This document shows, piece by piece, positions 34,874-43,961 of a stretch of DNA of 64,000 bases. Numbering within the stretch: the first letter of the stretch is position 1; each line of letters starts with the position of its first letter. Made by a program: the position numbers and the translations under genes. The notes beneath the pieces were generated by a model. It saw only the letters and a list, made by a program, of their open reading frames with translations, was not told where the DNA came from and made no database searches. The stretch is from Paenibacillus stellifer (GTDB lineage Bacteria; Bacillota; Bacilli; Paenibacillales; Paenibacillaceae): positions 2,696,501-2,760,500 of the forward strand of contig NZ_CP009286.1 of the NCBI RefSeq assembly GCF_000758685.1, written 5' to 3'.

Positions 34874-35635
34874 ATGTCAAATCATTCAATTCAAGTGATT
34901 GGATTGCAAAAGTCCTACAAGCAGCTGCAAGTTCTGAAGGGCGTAGATTTCGAGGTGGAAAAGGGCAGTATTTTCGCGCTGCTCGGCTCCAATGGGGCGG
35001 GCAAGACAACTGTCATCAAGATCCTAACCACGCTGCTCAAAAAAGACAGCGGAACCGTCACTGTAAATGGATTCGACGTTGCATCTAAGCCCGAAAATGT
35101 GCGGCGGGCGATCAGTCTGACCGGGCAATTTGCCGCCGTGGACGAAATTTTGACCGGACGAGAAAATCTGATCATGATCGCCAAGCTGCGATACCTCAAT
35201 AATCCGCGTCAGGCTGCAGACGATCTGCTAACCCGCTTCGGCCTGACAGATGCCGCCGACCGCAGGGTATCTACTTATTCGGGTGGCATGCGCCGTAGGC
35301 TCGACATCGCTTTGAGTCTTGTAGGAAAACCGCAGATCGTCTTTCTCGACGAGCCGACAACCGGGCTTGACCCCGAGGCGCGCATCGAGGTTTGGAAGAT
35401 TGTCAAGGAGCTTGCCGACGGCGGCACGACGGTATTCCTGACCACGCAGTATTTGGAAGAGGCCGAGCAGCTTGCCGACCGGATTGCCATTTTGCACGAG
35501 GGCAGGATTATCGCCAGCGGTACGCTCGCCGAGCTGAAGAAGCTGTTCCCCTCCGCAAAGGTGGAGTATGTAGAAAAACAGCCGACATTAGAGGAGATTT
35601 TCCTCGCGATCGTCGGTAAAAAGGAGGCCATGTAA
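34874..35635 (+). CDS. ABC transporter ATPase (DrrA-like)
   Basis: 253 residues. Walker A GSNGAGKTT (~40), Q-loop TGQFAAVDE, signature YSGGMRRRLDIA (~138), Walker B IVFLDEPTTGLDP, and the H-loop region (TTQYLEEAEQLADRIAIL). DrrA-type ATPases power small exporters for drugs or antibiotics. The usual C-terminal extension is short (ends after EEIFLAIVGKK). Cotranscribed with PadR and the permease that starts at the next base. Confidence 0.92.
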   Translation: MSNHSIQVIGLQKSYKQLQVLKGVDFEVEKGSIFALLGSNGAGKTTVIKILTTLLKKDSGTVTVNGFDVASKPENVRRAISLTGQFAAVDEILTGRENLIMIAKLRYLNNPRQAADDLLTRFGLTDAADRRVSTYSGGMRRRLDIALSLVGKPQIVFLDEPTTGLDPEARIEVWKIVKELADGGTTVFLTTQYLEEAEQLADRIAILHEGRIIASGTLAELKKLFPSAKVEYVEKQPTLEEIFLAIVGKKEAM

Positions 35636-36403
35636 ATGGAGGCGGCCAAAAACCATTTTTTCAGCGATATGGGTGTTATGCTTGGGCGCTCCATGCGCCA
35701 TATTACCCGCAGTATGGACACCATCATCACGGTTACCATCATGCCAATCGCGTTTATGCTGCTGTTCGTTTACGTGTTCGGCGGCGCCATTCAGACCGGA
35801 ACAGATAATTATGTGAATTACCTGTTGCCCGGCATACTGCTGATTGCGATTGCCAGCGGGATATCCTATACAGCTTTTCGACTATTCACCGATGTGCAGC
35901 GGGGCATATTCGAGCGGTTTCACACCATGCCGATTTCACGTTCCACCTTGCTGTGGGGGCATGTGCTCACCTCGCTTCTATCCAACGCCATGTCGGTCGC
36001 CGTTATCATTCTCGTAGCGCTCGTTATGGGCTTTCGTTCACCGGCGGGGATACTGCCCTGGCTTGCGGTAGCCGGCATACTCTTCCTGTTCACGCTGGCA
36101 TTGACTTGGGTCGCGGCGATTGCCGGACTGTCTGCAAAATCGGTCGATGGCGCAAGCGCCTTTTCCTACCCGATTATCTTCCTGCCGTTTATCAGTTCGG
36201 CGTTCGTGCCAACCGAGTCGATGCCGCCAGTCGTTCGCGCGTTTGCTGATAACCAGCCGGTGACCTCGATAGTAGAAGCCATCCGTTCGCTGCTGTCAGG
36301 CCAGCCGGTAGGCAATGAGATTTGGGCCGCACTTGCATGGTGCGTTGGGATTACGCTTGTAGCCTATTTCTTTGCAATGAGGGTGTATAAAAAGCGGGTG
36401 TGA
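35636..36403 (+). CDS. ABC-2 type permease (DrrB-like)
   Basis: 255 residues, six membrane helices, ABC2_membrane family: SRSMRHITRSMDTIITVTIMPIAFMLLFVYVFGGAI, then the GILLIAIASGISYTAFRLFTDVQRGIFERFHTMPISR loop that contacts the ATPase. It starts directly after the ATPase stop codon. Forms an exporter with it; the substrate is probably a xenobiotic, judging by the PadR control. Confidence 0.92.
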   Translation: MEAAKNHFFSDMGVMLGRSMRHITRSMDTIITVTIMPIAFMLLFVYVFGGAIQTGTDNYVNYLLPGILLIAIASGISYTAFRLFTDVQRGIFERFHTMPISRSTLLWGHVLTSLLSNAMSVAVIILVALVMGFRSPAGILPWLAVAGILFLFTLALTWVAAIAGLSAKSVDGASAFSYPIIFLPFISSAFVPTESMPPVVRAFADNQPVTSIVEAIRSLLSGQPVGNEIWAALAWCVGITLVAYFFAMRVYKKRV

Positions 36404-36460
36404 AATATCCTCAACCAAATAATTCTGGAATCTGTATCGTCCAATTACCAATGCGCTGCA

Positions 36461-38737
36461 TCAATATTTTGACAGCTTGAATATTGGCCTTGCTATCTTG
36501 CGAAGCCAATAAGCAAATACGGTCGTTCCGGTCCATGAGCTGCGCTTATTCTGGAGATATTGATCGCTGATAATATAAGTCCGGGTGGAAGAAGGGCTCT
36601 TCAGACCGAAGCTTTCCCACTTTGCCGGATCATTCGAGCCTCCGAGCCTTGCAAGCATATTCACCGACTCATTATTTACTTTATCCGGAAGTTGGTCATA
36701 TGCATCGGTGATTAGCGTATGAAATTCGTCGATCGGATTGCGGCTGGCAAGACTCTCCAAGTGGATGCCTTCTCGAAGGTAAGAAACGTATGCCAGGTGG
36801 TCAGCCCAGAACTCGTCGATATAAAAAAGCCGTACCCGCTGCTCCGCAGGGCTCATCGGCTGCTCGCCTTTTAAAATTCCGAGCCGCTCCTCGTATAGAA
36901 TTCGCCTCTGATCCTCCACCATATCCGAATAACCGTTCAGTTCCTGTGTGATCTCGAAGTTCTGGCCCATAATAACGCGCTGAATATGCTCGATTTTGCT
37001 GCGGAGCACCGGCTCTTCCAAGGCTTCATCCTGCCTGGGAGCGCGAACCGCTTTATGGATGCCGAAGCGAAGCAGCAGATCGTCCTCCAGGCTTACGTAA
37101 AATACGGAAGCTCCCGGGTCGCCTTGGCGGCCGGAACGCCCGCGCAGCTGGTCGTCGATCCGCACACTTTCGTTCACATGCGTACCAATCACATACAACC
37201 CGCCCAGCTTGGCGACAACTTCCGCTTGCGCGGGGTCGCCGCCGCCGAGCCGAATATCGACGCCGCGTCCCGCCATATTCGTAGACACTGTCACAGCGCC
37301 GATTTCTCCAGCTTTGGCGATAATCTGTGCTTCTTCTGCGTCGTTTTTCGCATTCAGAACATGGCAGGGTACGCCAGCAACTGCCAGCGCCTCTGCCAGC
37401 ATGTCGGACTCCTCAACGCTTGACGTACCAATAAGAATGGGGCGTCCCGTTCTATGAACGGACGAGATTTCTTGTACAAGCGCCTTAAGCTTGGCCGCTT
37501 GATGGGTATAAATCCGGTGCGGATGGTCGATCCGGATGTTAAGCCGGTTCGGCGGGATTCGCACGACCTGCAGAGAATAAATACTCTCGAATTCCATTGC
37601 CGAAGCGTGCGCGGTAGCTGTCATCCCGCAAATCCCCGGATACAGGCTGATGAAATGTTGAAGGGTAATTGTTCCGAGAATTTTTCCGCCGCCCGAGGAC
37701 TGCAGCCCTTCTTTTGCTACAAGTGCGGCTTGCAGCCCGTCCGGCAAATACCGGTTCTCCGCCACGCGGCCGGTATATTCTTCGATCAGCTCGATTTTGC
37801 CGTCACGGACGATGTAATCGATGTCTTTCTTTAATAACGATTCCGCATGCAGCGCGCAATTTAATGACGTCAGCAAGTGACTGTTATGGCTATCGTACAA
37901 ATTGCCGCATCCCAGCAGCGATTCCGCTTTTGTTGCGCCTGCTTCATTTAAGTACACGTTCCGTTGGAACTCGTCGAAGTCGTAATGCTCGTCTTGTTGT
38001 AGCTGCCTAGCCACGTCTGCGAAAAGAAAACCGTCGCTCCTGGAAGAGCCTGACTCACCGCTGATGACCAGCGGCACCCGCGCTTCGTCGAGTAGCAGTG
38101 AATCCGCTTCGTCGACGATGACGTAGTGGAAAGGGCGATGCACAGTATCGGCTTCGCTCAGTGCAATCGTGTCGCGCAAATAATCGAATCCCGATTCTTT
38201 AGCCGTGACATAGGTGATATCCTTGGCGTATGCTTCCCGCTTCTCGGATAGGCTCATGCCCGCTTGGACCGGGCTCACCGTTAACCCGAGATATCGGTAA
38301 ACCGGGCCCATCCACTCCGCATCCCGCTTGGCCAAATAATCGTTAAAAGTGAGCACATGAACGCCTTCGCCGGTCAGCGCGTTCAGATAAGCAGGCATAA
38401 CTGCAGAGAGTGTTTTTCCTTCACCGGTATGCTGCTCGATCAAATATCTCTCGTGCAGAGCAATGGCAGCCATGATCTGGACATCGTAAGGCTGTAATCC
38501 AAGCTTTCTCTTCGCAGCCTCGCAGACTAACGCATAAGCATCGACAAGCAGCTCATCCAAAGGTGTACCCGATTGTGCTTCCTGTCGCAGCCGAAGGGAT
38601 TCCGCTTGAAGCTGCTCATCGTCCCAGGCTTTCAAATTCCGCTTCGTGATAAGCTTCGTTTTATCCTGATAGATTTTCAGCATATTCTGGTTATCTCGGT
38701 CTTTGAATTTGCGCATCAGCTTGACGGCTATATTCAT
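36461..38737 (-). CDS. secA2: SecA2-like preprotein translocase ATPase
   Basis: 758 residues, shorter than housekeeping SecA (about 840) and without the C-terminal zinc-binding tail. DEAD-motor motifs: Walker A HTGEGKT (~101), TFNDYLAKRDAEW, Walker B DEADS (~211), GMTATA, TNMAGRGVDIRLGG and QLRGRSGRQGDPG. An accessory SecA normally exports a small set of proteins, sometimes with SecY2 and Asp factors. None of those is near, so it probably works with the housekeeping SecYEG. The esterase lipoprotein gene upstream is divergent. No specific client is evident. Confidence 0.85.
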   Translation of the reverse strand: MNIAVKLMRKFKDRDNQNMLKIYQDKTKLITKRNLKAWDDEQLQAESLRLRQEAQSGTPLDELLVDAYALVCEAAKRKLGLQPYDVQIMAAIALHERYLIEQHTGEGKTLSAVMPAYLNALTGEGVHVLTFNDYLAKRDAEWMGPVYRYLGLTVSPVQAGMSLSEKREAYAKDITYVTAKESGFDYLRDTIALSEADTVHRPFHYVIVDEADSLLLDEARVPLVISGESGSSRSDGFLFADVARQLQQDEHYDFDEFQRNVYLNEAGATKAESLLGCGNLYDSHNSHLLTSLNCALHAESLLKKDIDYIVRDGKIELIEEYTGRVAENRYLPDGLQAALVAKEGLQSSGGGKILGTITLQHFISLYPGICGMTATAHASAMEFESIYSLQVVRIPPNRLNIRIDHPHRIYTHQAAKLKALVQEISSVHRTGRPILIGTSSVEESDMLAEALAVAGVPCHVLNAKNDAEEAQIIAKAGEIGAVTVSTNMAGRGVDIRLGGGDPAQAEVVAKLGGLYVIGTHVNESVRIDDQLRGRSGRQGDPGASVFYVSLEDDLLLRFGIHKAVRAPRQDEALEEPVLRSKIEHIQRVIMGQNFEITQELNGYSDMVEDQRRILYEERLGILKGEQPMSPAEQRVRLFYIDEFWADHLAYVSYLREGIHLESLASRNPIDEFHTLITDAYDQLPDKVNNESVNMLARLGGSNDPAKWESFGLKSPSSTRTYIISDQYLQNKRSSWTGTTVFAYWLRKIARPIFKLSKY

Positions 38738-38809
38738 AGAAATTATTCTCCCTTCGGTAGATGGGAATGATTGTAACTTATGTATTGATTAATGTAAATA
38801 ATAGATCGC

Positions 38810-38971
38810 ATGCTGGAAGCTGTCCTGGTCATTCCAAGAAGAGCGACAGTAGAAGGTGACAATACTTCGCATGCCAAGATTATCGCATTGGTAGAAGAAG
38901 CCTGGGAAGCAAAAACCAAAACGAAAAAAAATTTCTGGAATAGTTTTCCTCAGGTAATACTCCCGCTATAA
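38810..38971 (+). CDS. Small uncharacterised ORF or gene fragment
   Basis: A 53-codon frame (MLEAVLVIPRRATVEGDNTSHAK...) in the gap between secA2 and the esterase gene. The sequence has a protein-like composition with a predicted strand then helix (IIALVEEAWEAKTKTKK) but there is no convincing Shine-Dalgarno. It could be the remnant of a decayed gene. I do not recognise the family. Confidence 0.3.
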   Translation: MLEAVLVIPRRATVEGDNTSHAKIIALVEEAWEAKTKTKKNFWNSFPQVILPL

Positions 38972-39047
38972 TAGTGTTATCAGTTACGGGACGAGAAGCA
39001 GGATCATAGATGCGGAGGCTATGAATTAGAAGACCCTGTGATTTGAT

Positions 39048-39079
39048 GCAAACGTTTGAACAATTGCAAACGTTTGAAC
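39048..39079 (+). promoter_or_regulatory. Two direct copies of a GCAAACGTTTGAAC operator-like box
   Basis: GCAAACGTTTGAAC occurs at 39048-39061 and again at 39066-39079, 18 bp apart, ending about 20 bp before the esterase start. Each contains the palindrome CAAACGTTTG, like a LacI-family or weak cre half-match (one position off TGNAANCGNTNNCA). Spacing of under two helical turns would place two dimers side by side over the 5' untranslated region. Confidence 0.55.
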
Positions 39080-39099
39080 TATTAAGTGGAGGGAATCAG

Positions 39100-40278
39100 A
39101 TGGTCAAAAACTGGATTTATAGGTTTAGTTGCTTGGGACTTGCCACATTATTATTGTTAGCGCTTACAGGTTGTTTTGAACAACAGGAGCCAACCGCTGT
39201 TCAGCCTTCGCCAACCCTGAAGGAAAGTGCTGCTCCTGTTGAGACCAAAGGTACAGTGAGCATAGAGAAGCTTGGGGAAAGGAGAATCTTTGTTTACCTG
39301 CCGCCTGGTTATGAAACCAGCGATGACCGATATCCGGTAGTGTATATGAATGACGGGCGGAATGTGTTCAATACCGGCACCAGTTCTTTCAATAAAGAGT
39401 GGCTGGTTGACAAGAAGATTGACCAGCTTGTTAACGACGGCAAGATGGAGAAGGTTATTGTAATTGCAGTCGATGCAAGCGAAGGCCCAGACCGGGGGAA
39501 TGAGTATATCCCTTTCCCTAATGATTCTATTCCTACGGATGGAACCGGAGCGGAGAAATTTACCCGCTTTTTTCTTGAAACCGTTATTCCCTTTGCGGAT
39601 TCAACATACCGAACGATCCCGGACAGAGACCATCGTATGATTATGGGATCGTCATTTGGCGGAGTGCAGGCGTTCTGGATGGGCTATCACCATCCCGAGA
39701 CTTTTTCGATGATCGGTGCGATGTCCGCCTCCACATGGGTAGCTAACGGACAAGCGTATGAAGAGTGGGCGCAGGAAACCGGGAAGCCGGATTTGAAGAT
39801 TTGGCTGGACATGGGCGCTAATGAAGAAACGGCAATTGATCCACTGGTAGATTTACTTTTGTCGAAGGGATTTACATATGGACAGGATTTATTTTTTCAG
39901 ATGGACCCTATTGGTGTGCATGACGAGAATTCCTGGTCCAGACGAGTACATAGTCCCCTTATCATGTTCGCCGGGAAGGCACCCGGTCAAGCGGTCAAGC
40001 TGGAGGTTAGCGACTATTTGGCCTATTCATGGACGGGAGAAGCGTATCCCCGCCTCAATCCTGTAGTCACAATGGATAATGGAATGGAATATTCTGTATC
40101 CTCCGAAGCCTCATATAAGGTGCTGAATCCCGAGGCTGGACAGGTGGAGCCATCAGGGAAAGTGACCTTGTTGAAGAAGGAAAACTTGCGTGTGGAAGTG
40201 ACATATCAAGGTTTGACCCAGTCGTATGAGATAGATAATGATCGCTGGGCAAAAAAACTGAACGTGACACTCAATTGA
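39100..40278 (+). CDS. Lipoprotein esterase of the esterase D / BesA family
   Basis: 392 residues from the ATG at 39100 (GGAGGG six bases upstream). Lipoprotein signal with lipobox LTGC (Cys ~23) and a short Pro/Thr-rich spacer. The hydrolase domain (about 45-290) has VVYMNDGRNVF, nucleophile elbow GSSFGG (about 200) and a late His in GVHDENSWSRRVHSPL. A C-terminal beta-rich domain of about 100 residues (KLEVSDYLAYSWTGEAYPRLNPVVTMDNG) is additional. Surface-anchored; may hydrolyse an ester of a siderophore, acyl or acetyl-polysaccharide type. Substrate unknown. Confidence 0.8.
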   Translation: MVKNWIYRFSCLGLATLLLLALTGCFEQQEPTAVQPSPTLKESAAPVETKGTVSIEKLGERRIFVYLPPGYETSDDRYPVVYMNDGRNVFNTGTSSFNKEWLVDKKIDQLVNDGKMEKVIVIAVDASEGPDRGNEYIPFPNDSIPTDGTGAEKFTRFFLETVIPFADSTYRTIPDRDHRMIMGSSFGGVQAFWMGYHHPETFSMIGAMSASTWVANGQAYEEWAQETGKPDLKIWLDMGANEETAIDPLVDLLLSKGFTYGQDLFFQMDPIGVHDENSWSRRVHSPLIMFAGKAPGQAVKLEVSDYLAYSWTGEAYPRLNPVVTMDNGMEYSVSSEASYKVLNPEAGQVEPSGKVTLLKKENLRVEVTYQGLTQSYEIDNDRWAKKLNVTLN

Positions 40279-40343
40279 CCTGGGATAGCGCCTACCAGCG
40301 AATACTACCTCGAAGATCATCCGTTCAGGCGCATCATGATACG

Positions 40344-40439
40344 GCTTCTACACCGCCCGGAATACTATCGTAACCGCTTTCGGGAAGCGAGTGTTGAATT
40401 TCTGTTAACTTCGAGTTCATCAGGCACCAGTGTAGAAGC
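40344..40439. repeat. Small inverted-repeat element in an intergenic gap
   Basis: GCTTCTACAC (40344-40353) and its exact complement GTGTAGAAGC (40430-40439) bracket 76 bp that contain a smaller CGCTT/AAGCG hairpin. No coding frame spans it. It may be a miniature repetitive element; other copies would be needed to say so. Confidence 0.45.
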
Positions 40440-40487
40440 TCCGGGGACCGAGTCAACAACGCACCGCCCAATGTAGCTCTACGCCAA

Positions 40488-40515
40488 AGAGCCCGCGTCC
40501 GACGCGGGCTTCTTT
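40488..40515. terminator. Bidirectional terminator between convergent genes
   Basis: AGCCCGCGTC with GACGCGGGCT, GC-rich nine- to ten-bp stem, then TTCTTTAT on the plus strand and AAAG-complement (CTTT) on the minus. It lies between the convergent esterase and sulfurtransferase genes. Confidence 0.8.
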
Positions 40516-40530
40516 ATGTCGCTATGTTGT

Positions 40531-41382
40531 TTATTCTTCTCCCGTCGCCACCGGATTCTCCTCATACGTAATCCAGTCGCTCCAGCTCCCCGCGTACAGC
40601 TTCACATTGTTGTATCCGGCGCGCTTCAGTGCCAGCACGTTCGGGCAGGCGGTTACGCCGGAGCCGCAGTAGACGATGACCTCTTGATCCTGCTCAATTC
40701 CGGCAAATTGGGTCTTCAGCTCTTCGGCCGACTTCCACTGTCCCTGATCGTCCAGTACGTCCTTCCAGAACCGGTTGACCGCGCCGGGGATATGCCCGGC
40801 TTTGGCGTCGATCGGTTCCTCCAGGCCCGCGTAGCGGCGAGGTTCGCGCGAGTCGATCAGCAGGGGAGAGGAGGCGGCTCCGGTATGCGCCGATACCAGC
40901 CGTACTTCATCCACGGAGGCCAGCATCTCCGGACGGGGGGACGGCACGAACGCGGTAGGGATCCGGACCGGCTGGTCGTCCGTTACCGGGAAATTCGCGT
41001 CTTTCCAGGCGGAATATCCCTGATCCATGACGTATACGCGGTCATGCCCCAAATAGCGCAGCAGCCACCACAGTCTGGCGGCAAAGGAACCGCCCTGGTC
41101 GTCGTATGCGACGACAATATTGTCCCTGCTGATCCCGGCTCTGCCCAGCACTTCAGCCAGCGCTTCGGGATCGGGAAGAGGATGGCGGCCGCCATGCCGG
41201 TCGAGAGGGGCGGACAGTTGCTCCTCCAGATGCAGATAGACCGCTCCCGGAATGTGGTCAGCCTGATAGGCGGAACGTCCTGCTTCGGGATCGGCCAGAA
41301 GGAAACGGCAATCCGCGATTACCAGCTCTGGTTCATACATGCGGGCTAGCAGCCAGCGAGTCGATACGATATCTTCCAACAT
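40531..41382 (-). CDS. Two-domain sulfurtransferase (rhodanese, SseA-like)
   Basis: 283 residues from the ATG at 41382 (GAGGAAGAG upstream); a frame extends nine codons further but lacks a Shine-Dalgarno. Two rhodanese domains: the N-terminal one is inactive (DCRFLLADPEAGRSAYQADHIPGAVYL) and the C-terminal one carries the active loop YCGSGVTAC (Cys ~235). The CGSGVT loop is that of 3-mercaptopyruvate sulfurtransferases rather than the CRxGxx of thiosulfate rhodaneses. Cytoplasmic sulfur transfer from mercaptopyruvate or thiosulfate. Confidence 0.9.
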   Translation of the reverse strand: MLEDIVSTRWLLARMYEPELVIADCRFLLADPEAGRSAYQADHIPGAVYLHLEEQLSAPLDRHGGRHPLPDPEALAEVLGRAGISRDNIVVAYDDQGGSFAARLWWLLRYLGHDRVYVMDQGYSAWKDANFPVTDDQPVRIPTAFVPSPRPEMLASVDEVRLVSAHTGAASSPLLIDSREPRRYAGLEEPIDAKAGHIPGAVNRFWKDVLDDQGQWKSAEELKTQFAGIEQDQEVIVYCGSGVTACPNVLALKRAGYNNVKLYAGSWSDWITYEENPVATGEE

Positions 41383-41417
41383 TTCACTCTTCCTCTCTTC
41401 TTGATCCAATTTAAAAT

Positions 41418-41460
41418 GGCACCAGAAAAAGACGGGTTAACCCCGTCCATTTCTGATGCC
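41418..41460 (-). terminator. Terminator of the PilZ gene
   Basis: Outer stem GGCATCAGAAA with TTTCTGGTGCC and inner GACGGGG/CCCGTC stem, followed by ATTTTAAATT on the minus strand. It lies just after the PilZ stop codon and before the sulfurtransferase gene. Confidence 0.75.
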
Positions 41461-41466
41461 CCTTTT

Positions 41467-41844
41467 CTAATGCCCCTGTTCAGAAGACATAGTCCATGTC
41501 TCCAGCTCGGAATTCAAGCGCTCTTCTTCCTCTTCGCTGAGGACAAGTCGAACACCGTACTGAAACTGTCCCAGGCCGTACATCCAACCCCAGCGTACGC
41601 TTCCGTTAAATTGCAGCAGCTCTTCATTTAACTGAAAATAAATGATGATTCTGGTGTCACCGGAAGTAAACCGCAAATTCAGCGGGGTGCGGATTTTGCA
41701 GCCAGAACGGCTCAGGTCGAGAAGCACGCCTTCCGTACGCTTTCCGGCCCCGGGGCCTGTGCTGCCCGCAGGCAGCTCCAGCCAGCAATCGATCGGCCGA
41801 TTCATAACATAACGAAATGGTTCTTTTCTGCTGGCAGCGTCCAT
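41467..41844 (-). CDS. PilZ-domain protein (putative c-di-GMP receptor)
   Basis: 125 residues, one PilZ domain. The basic N-terminal switch is present as FRYVMNRPI (two Arg spaced by four, not the standard three) and the second motif D-L-S-R-S-G matches D/NxSxxG. Strands follow as RIIIYFQLNEELLQFNGSVRWGW. It is likely to bind cyclic di-GMP, although the altered Arg spacing needs caution. Adjacent to a (broken) diguanylate cyclase and about 13 kb from a c-di-GMP riboswitch. Confidence 0.82.
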   Translation of the reverse strand: MDAASRKEPFRYVMNRPIDCWLELPAGSTGPGAGKRTEGVLLDLSRSGCKIRTPLNLRFTSGDTRIIIYFQLNEELLQFNGSVRWGWMYGLGQFQYGVRLVLSEEEEERLNSELETWTMSSEQGH

Positions 41845-42198
41845 TTTTTACCTCCGCTCGTTTATTAGTTATTATATCGGAACAAGGCGATTTGGACAAT
41901 CAGCCCGGCAAATAATTTACAAAACCCCAAAAACTAGGTGGCTAACAATTTGGCAAAGCAATGTTATGAAGTAGGCGGGGAGTAAATAATTTCGTGAAAA
42001 TCTTCCCCAAGAATTTCAAGTTACCTATACGTCTTTAATCCTAAATAAAATGCAGAATTTTGTCGATATATCTATTAAATCAATCACACAAGACACAAAA
42101 TTTTACGTTTAGGGAAACTAATCGGTACTTTCGGCTGATCACACATCACAGAGAAATACATAAACCATCGATTACAGCCCAATTTGGAGGAAATCAAT
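41845..42198. other. Intergenic stretch between PilZ and cyclase genes
   Basis: About 350 bp of AT-rich DNA separating divergent genes. It must hold both promoters, but I see no convincing -35/-10 pair, palindrome, riboswitch or ORF in it. Confidence 0.5.
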
Positions 42199-43830
42199 AT
42201 GTTTATTAATCTGAGAACCTTGTTTGCCGGTGCATTCGCGGTGGTGATCATTCTGCTGACGGTTCTTCTCAGTTATTTGATTGGGCATGAGTCATCCAAG
42301 ACAGCGGAGGTCAGCATCGGCCGATCGCTTGCCGGAGTTGCCCATCAGCTGTCGGCGAACCTGGATAACTTCATGTGGGCCCGGGCTGGAGAGATAGAAG
42401 CGCTGAGCAACATGGAGGTTTTTCAGAAGCCTATTGACAAGACTGAGGCTGCGGAGACGCTGAACCATCTGAAGGCGAGTCTGCCGGTCTTCACCTGGGT
42501 CGGATACACGGATTTGCAGGGAAATGTCCTTGCCTCAACGGATAACCTTCTGCTCGGTCAGAATATCAAGGAACGCCCGATCTTCAAGAAGGGGCTGAAC
42601 GGTCCTTATTTCGGAGATGTACATGATGCGGTTCTGCTTGCGAGTCTGCTTCCGAATCCGGGGGGAGGCCCGCTGCAGTTCGTCGATATCGGAATCCCGG
42701 TTAAGGATAAAAGCGGCAGGACGCTTGGGATGCTTGGAGCACATCTGAGCTGGGAATGGTCCAAGTAGGTGGAAGCATCGACGCTCGGTCCGTTCAAAGA
42801 GAGCATGGAGGGCGTCCAGGTTATGGTCGTCGGCAAGAACCAGGACAAAGTTCTCCTCGGTCCCGGCGGGGATGTCGGAAAGGTAATGAATGATCCTGCC
42901 GTTCATCAGGCACAGGAAGGCGGGAACTCCTGGATTATTGAACAGAGTGACAACGGCAAATCCTATTTGACCGGCTATGCTTACGGCAATGGCTATCAGA
43001 ATTACTCCGGGCTTGGCTGGTCTGTTATCGTAAGGCAGCCTACGGAGATCGCCTTCGCATCCGTTCACAGGCTGCAGCAGTACATCGCCTTGTGCGGCTT
43101 GGCGACAGCCTTGCTGTTTGGCATCGCCGGATGGTTCCTCGCCGGATGGATCGTCCGTCCGCTGAAGCGGATTGCAGAGAGTGCAGATGTACTGAGCTCC
43201 GGAGGACAAGCCGAAATTCCGTCAATTACCCATATCCGCGATTTGTCCAATCTGTCGCATTCGCTGCGCAATCTGATCGATAATCTGACTCAGGCCGAGA
43301 CGGAGCTCGGTCATATGTCCGATATGGCGCGGCATGATGTGCTGACCGGGCTGCCGAACCGTCTGGCGCTCGACGATTATCTGGCTCATGCGGTCACCAA
43401 GGCGAAGCAGAACCGATCGACGCTCAGCTTCTTGTATATGGATCTGGACGGCTTCAAGAAAGTGAATGATACGATGGGACACGGTGCGGGCGACAAGCTG
43501 CTGCAGGAGGTTGCATTCCGGCTGCTGGACTCAACACGGGACCATGAGATGGTGACCCGGCTCGGCGGGGACGAGTTCGTGATTATTCTTCACACCTCCG
43601 CGCTGAGACCGATGCAGGAGGCGGAGGCTGTTGCCAAACGCATTATCGACAAGATCAACCAGCCGTATCTGATCGACGGCCAAATTGTCCATGTCGGGTG
43701 CAGTGTCGGCGCCGCCGTATGGAGTCCCGAATCGCAGGATACGAGCGAAATTCTGAGACTGGCCGACGAGGCTTTGTACATCTCCAAGCGCAGCGGCAAG
43801 AACAGAATAACCTTCGAAAAGGCCGTATAA
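42199..43830 (+). pseudogene. Membrane diguanylate cyclase interrupted by one in-frame TAG
   Basis: Start ATG at 42199 after GGAGG. One frame runs through to 43830 (544 codons) except for a TAG at codon 190 (42766-42768), directly followed by GTG. Order: N-terminal membrane helix, extracellular dCache-like sensor (about 30-290, split by the stop), second membrane helix (GLATALLFGIAGWFLAGWIV), HAMP, then GGDEF domain with the intact active site RLGGDEF (~456). The inhibitory I-site is R-D-H-E instead of RxxD. As written, only a truncated sensor is made unless the TAG is read through or is a sequencing error. Everything else looks under selection, so the lesion is recent. Confidence 0.85.
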
Positions 43831-43846
43831 GACTTTCAGCCTATTC

Positions 43847-43882
43847 AGCGTTTCTCCCAAATCGTGGGGGAGGCGCTTTTTG
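43847..43882 (+). terminator. Terminator after the diguanylate cyclase
   Basis: AGCGTTTCTCCC pairs with GGGGGAGGCGCT (G-U pairs allowed) and is followed by TTTT. Confidence 0.8.
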
Positions 43883-43961
43883 CGTTACTTCCCGAAGACA
43901 GGTGAGTGCACAGGCAGTGCTGCAAGAACTGCATTTAATGATAGAAAAAGGAGTTGATGAA

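Noticed and set aside
42769..43830. Separate intact diguanylate cyclase starting at GTG 42769
   Set aside because: It would start in the middle of a sensor domain without the first membrane helix and without a Shine-Dalgarno; it is the downstream part of one interrupted gene.
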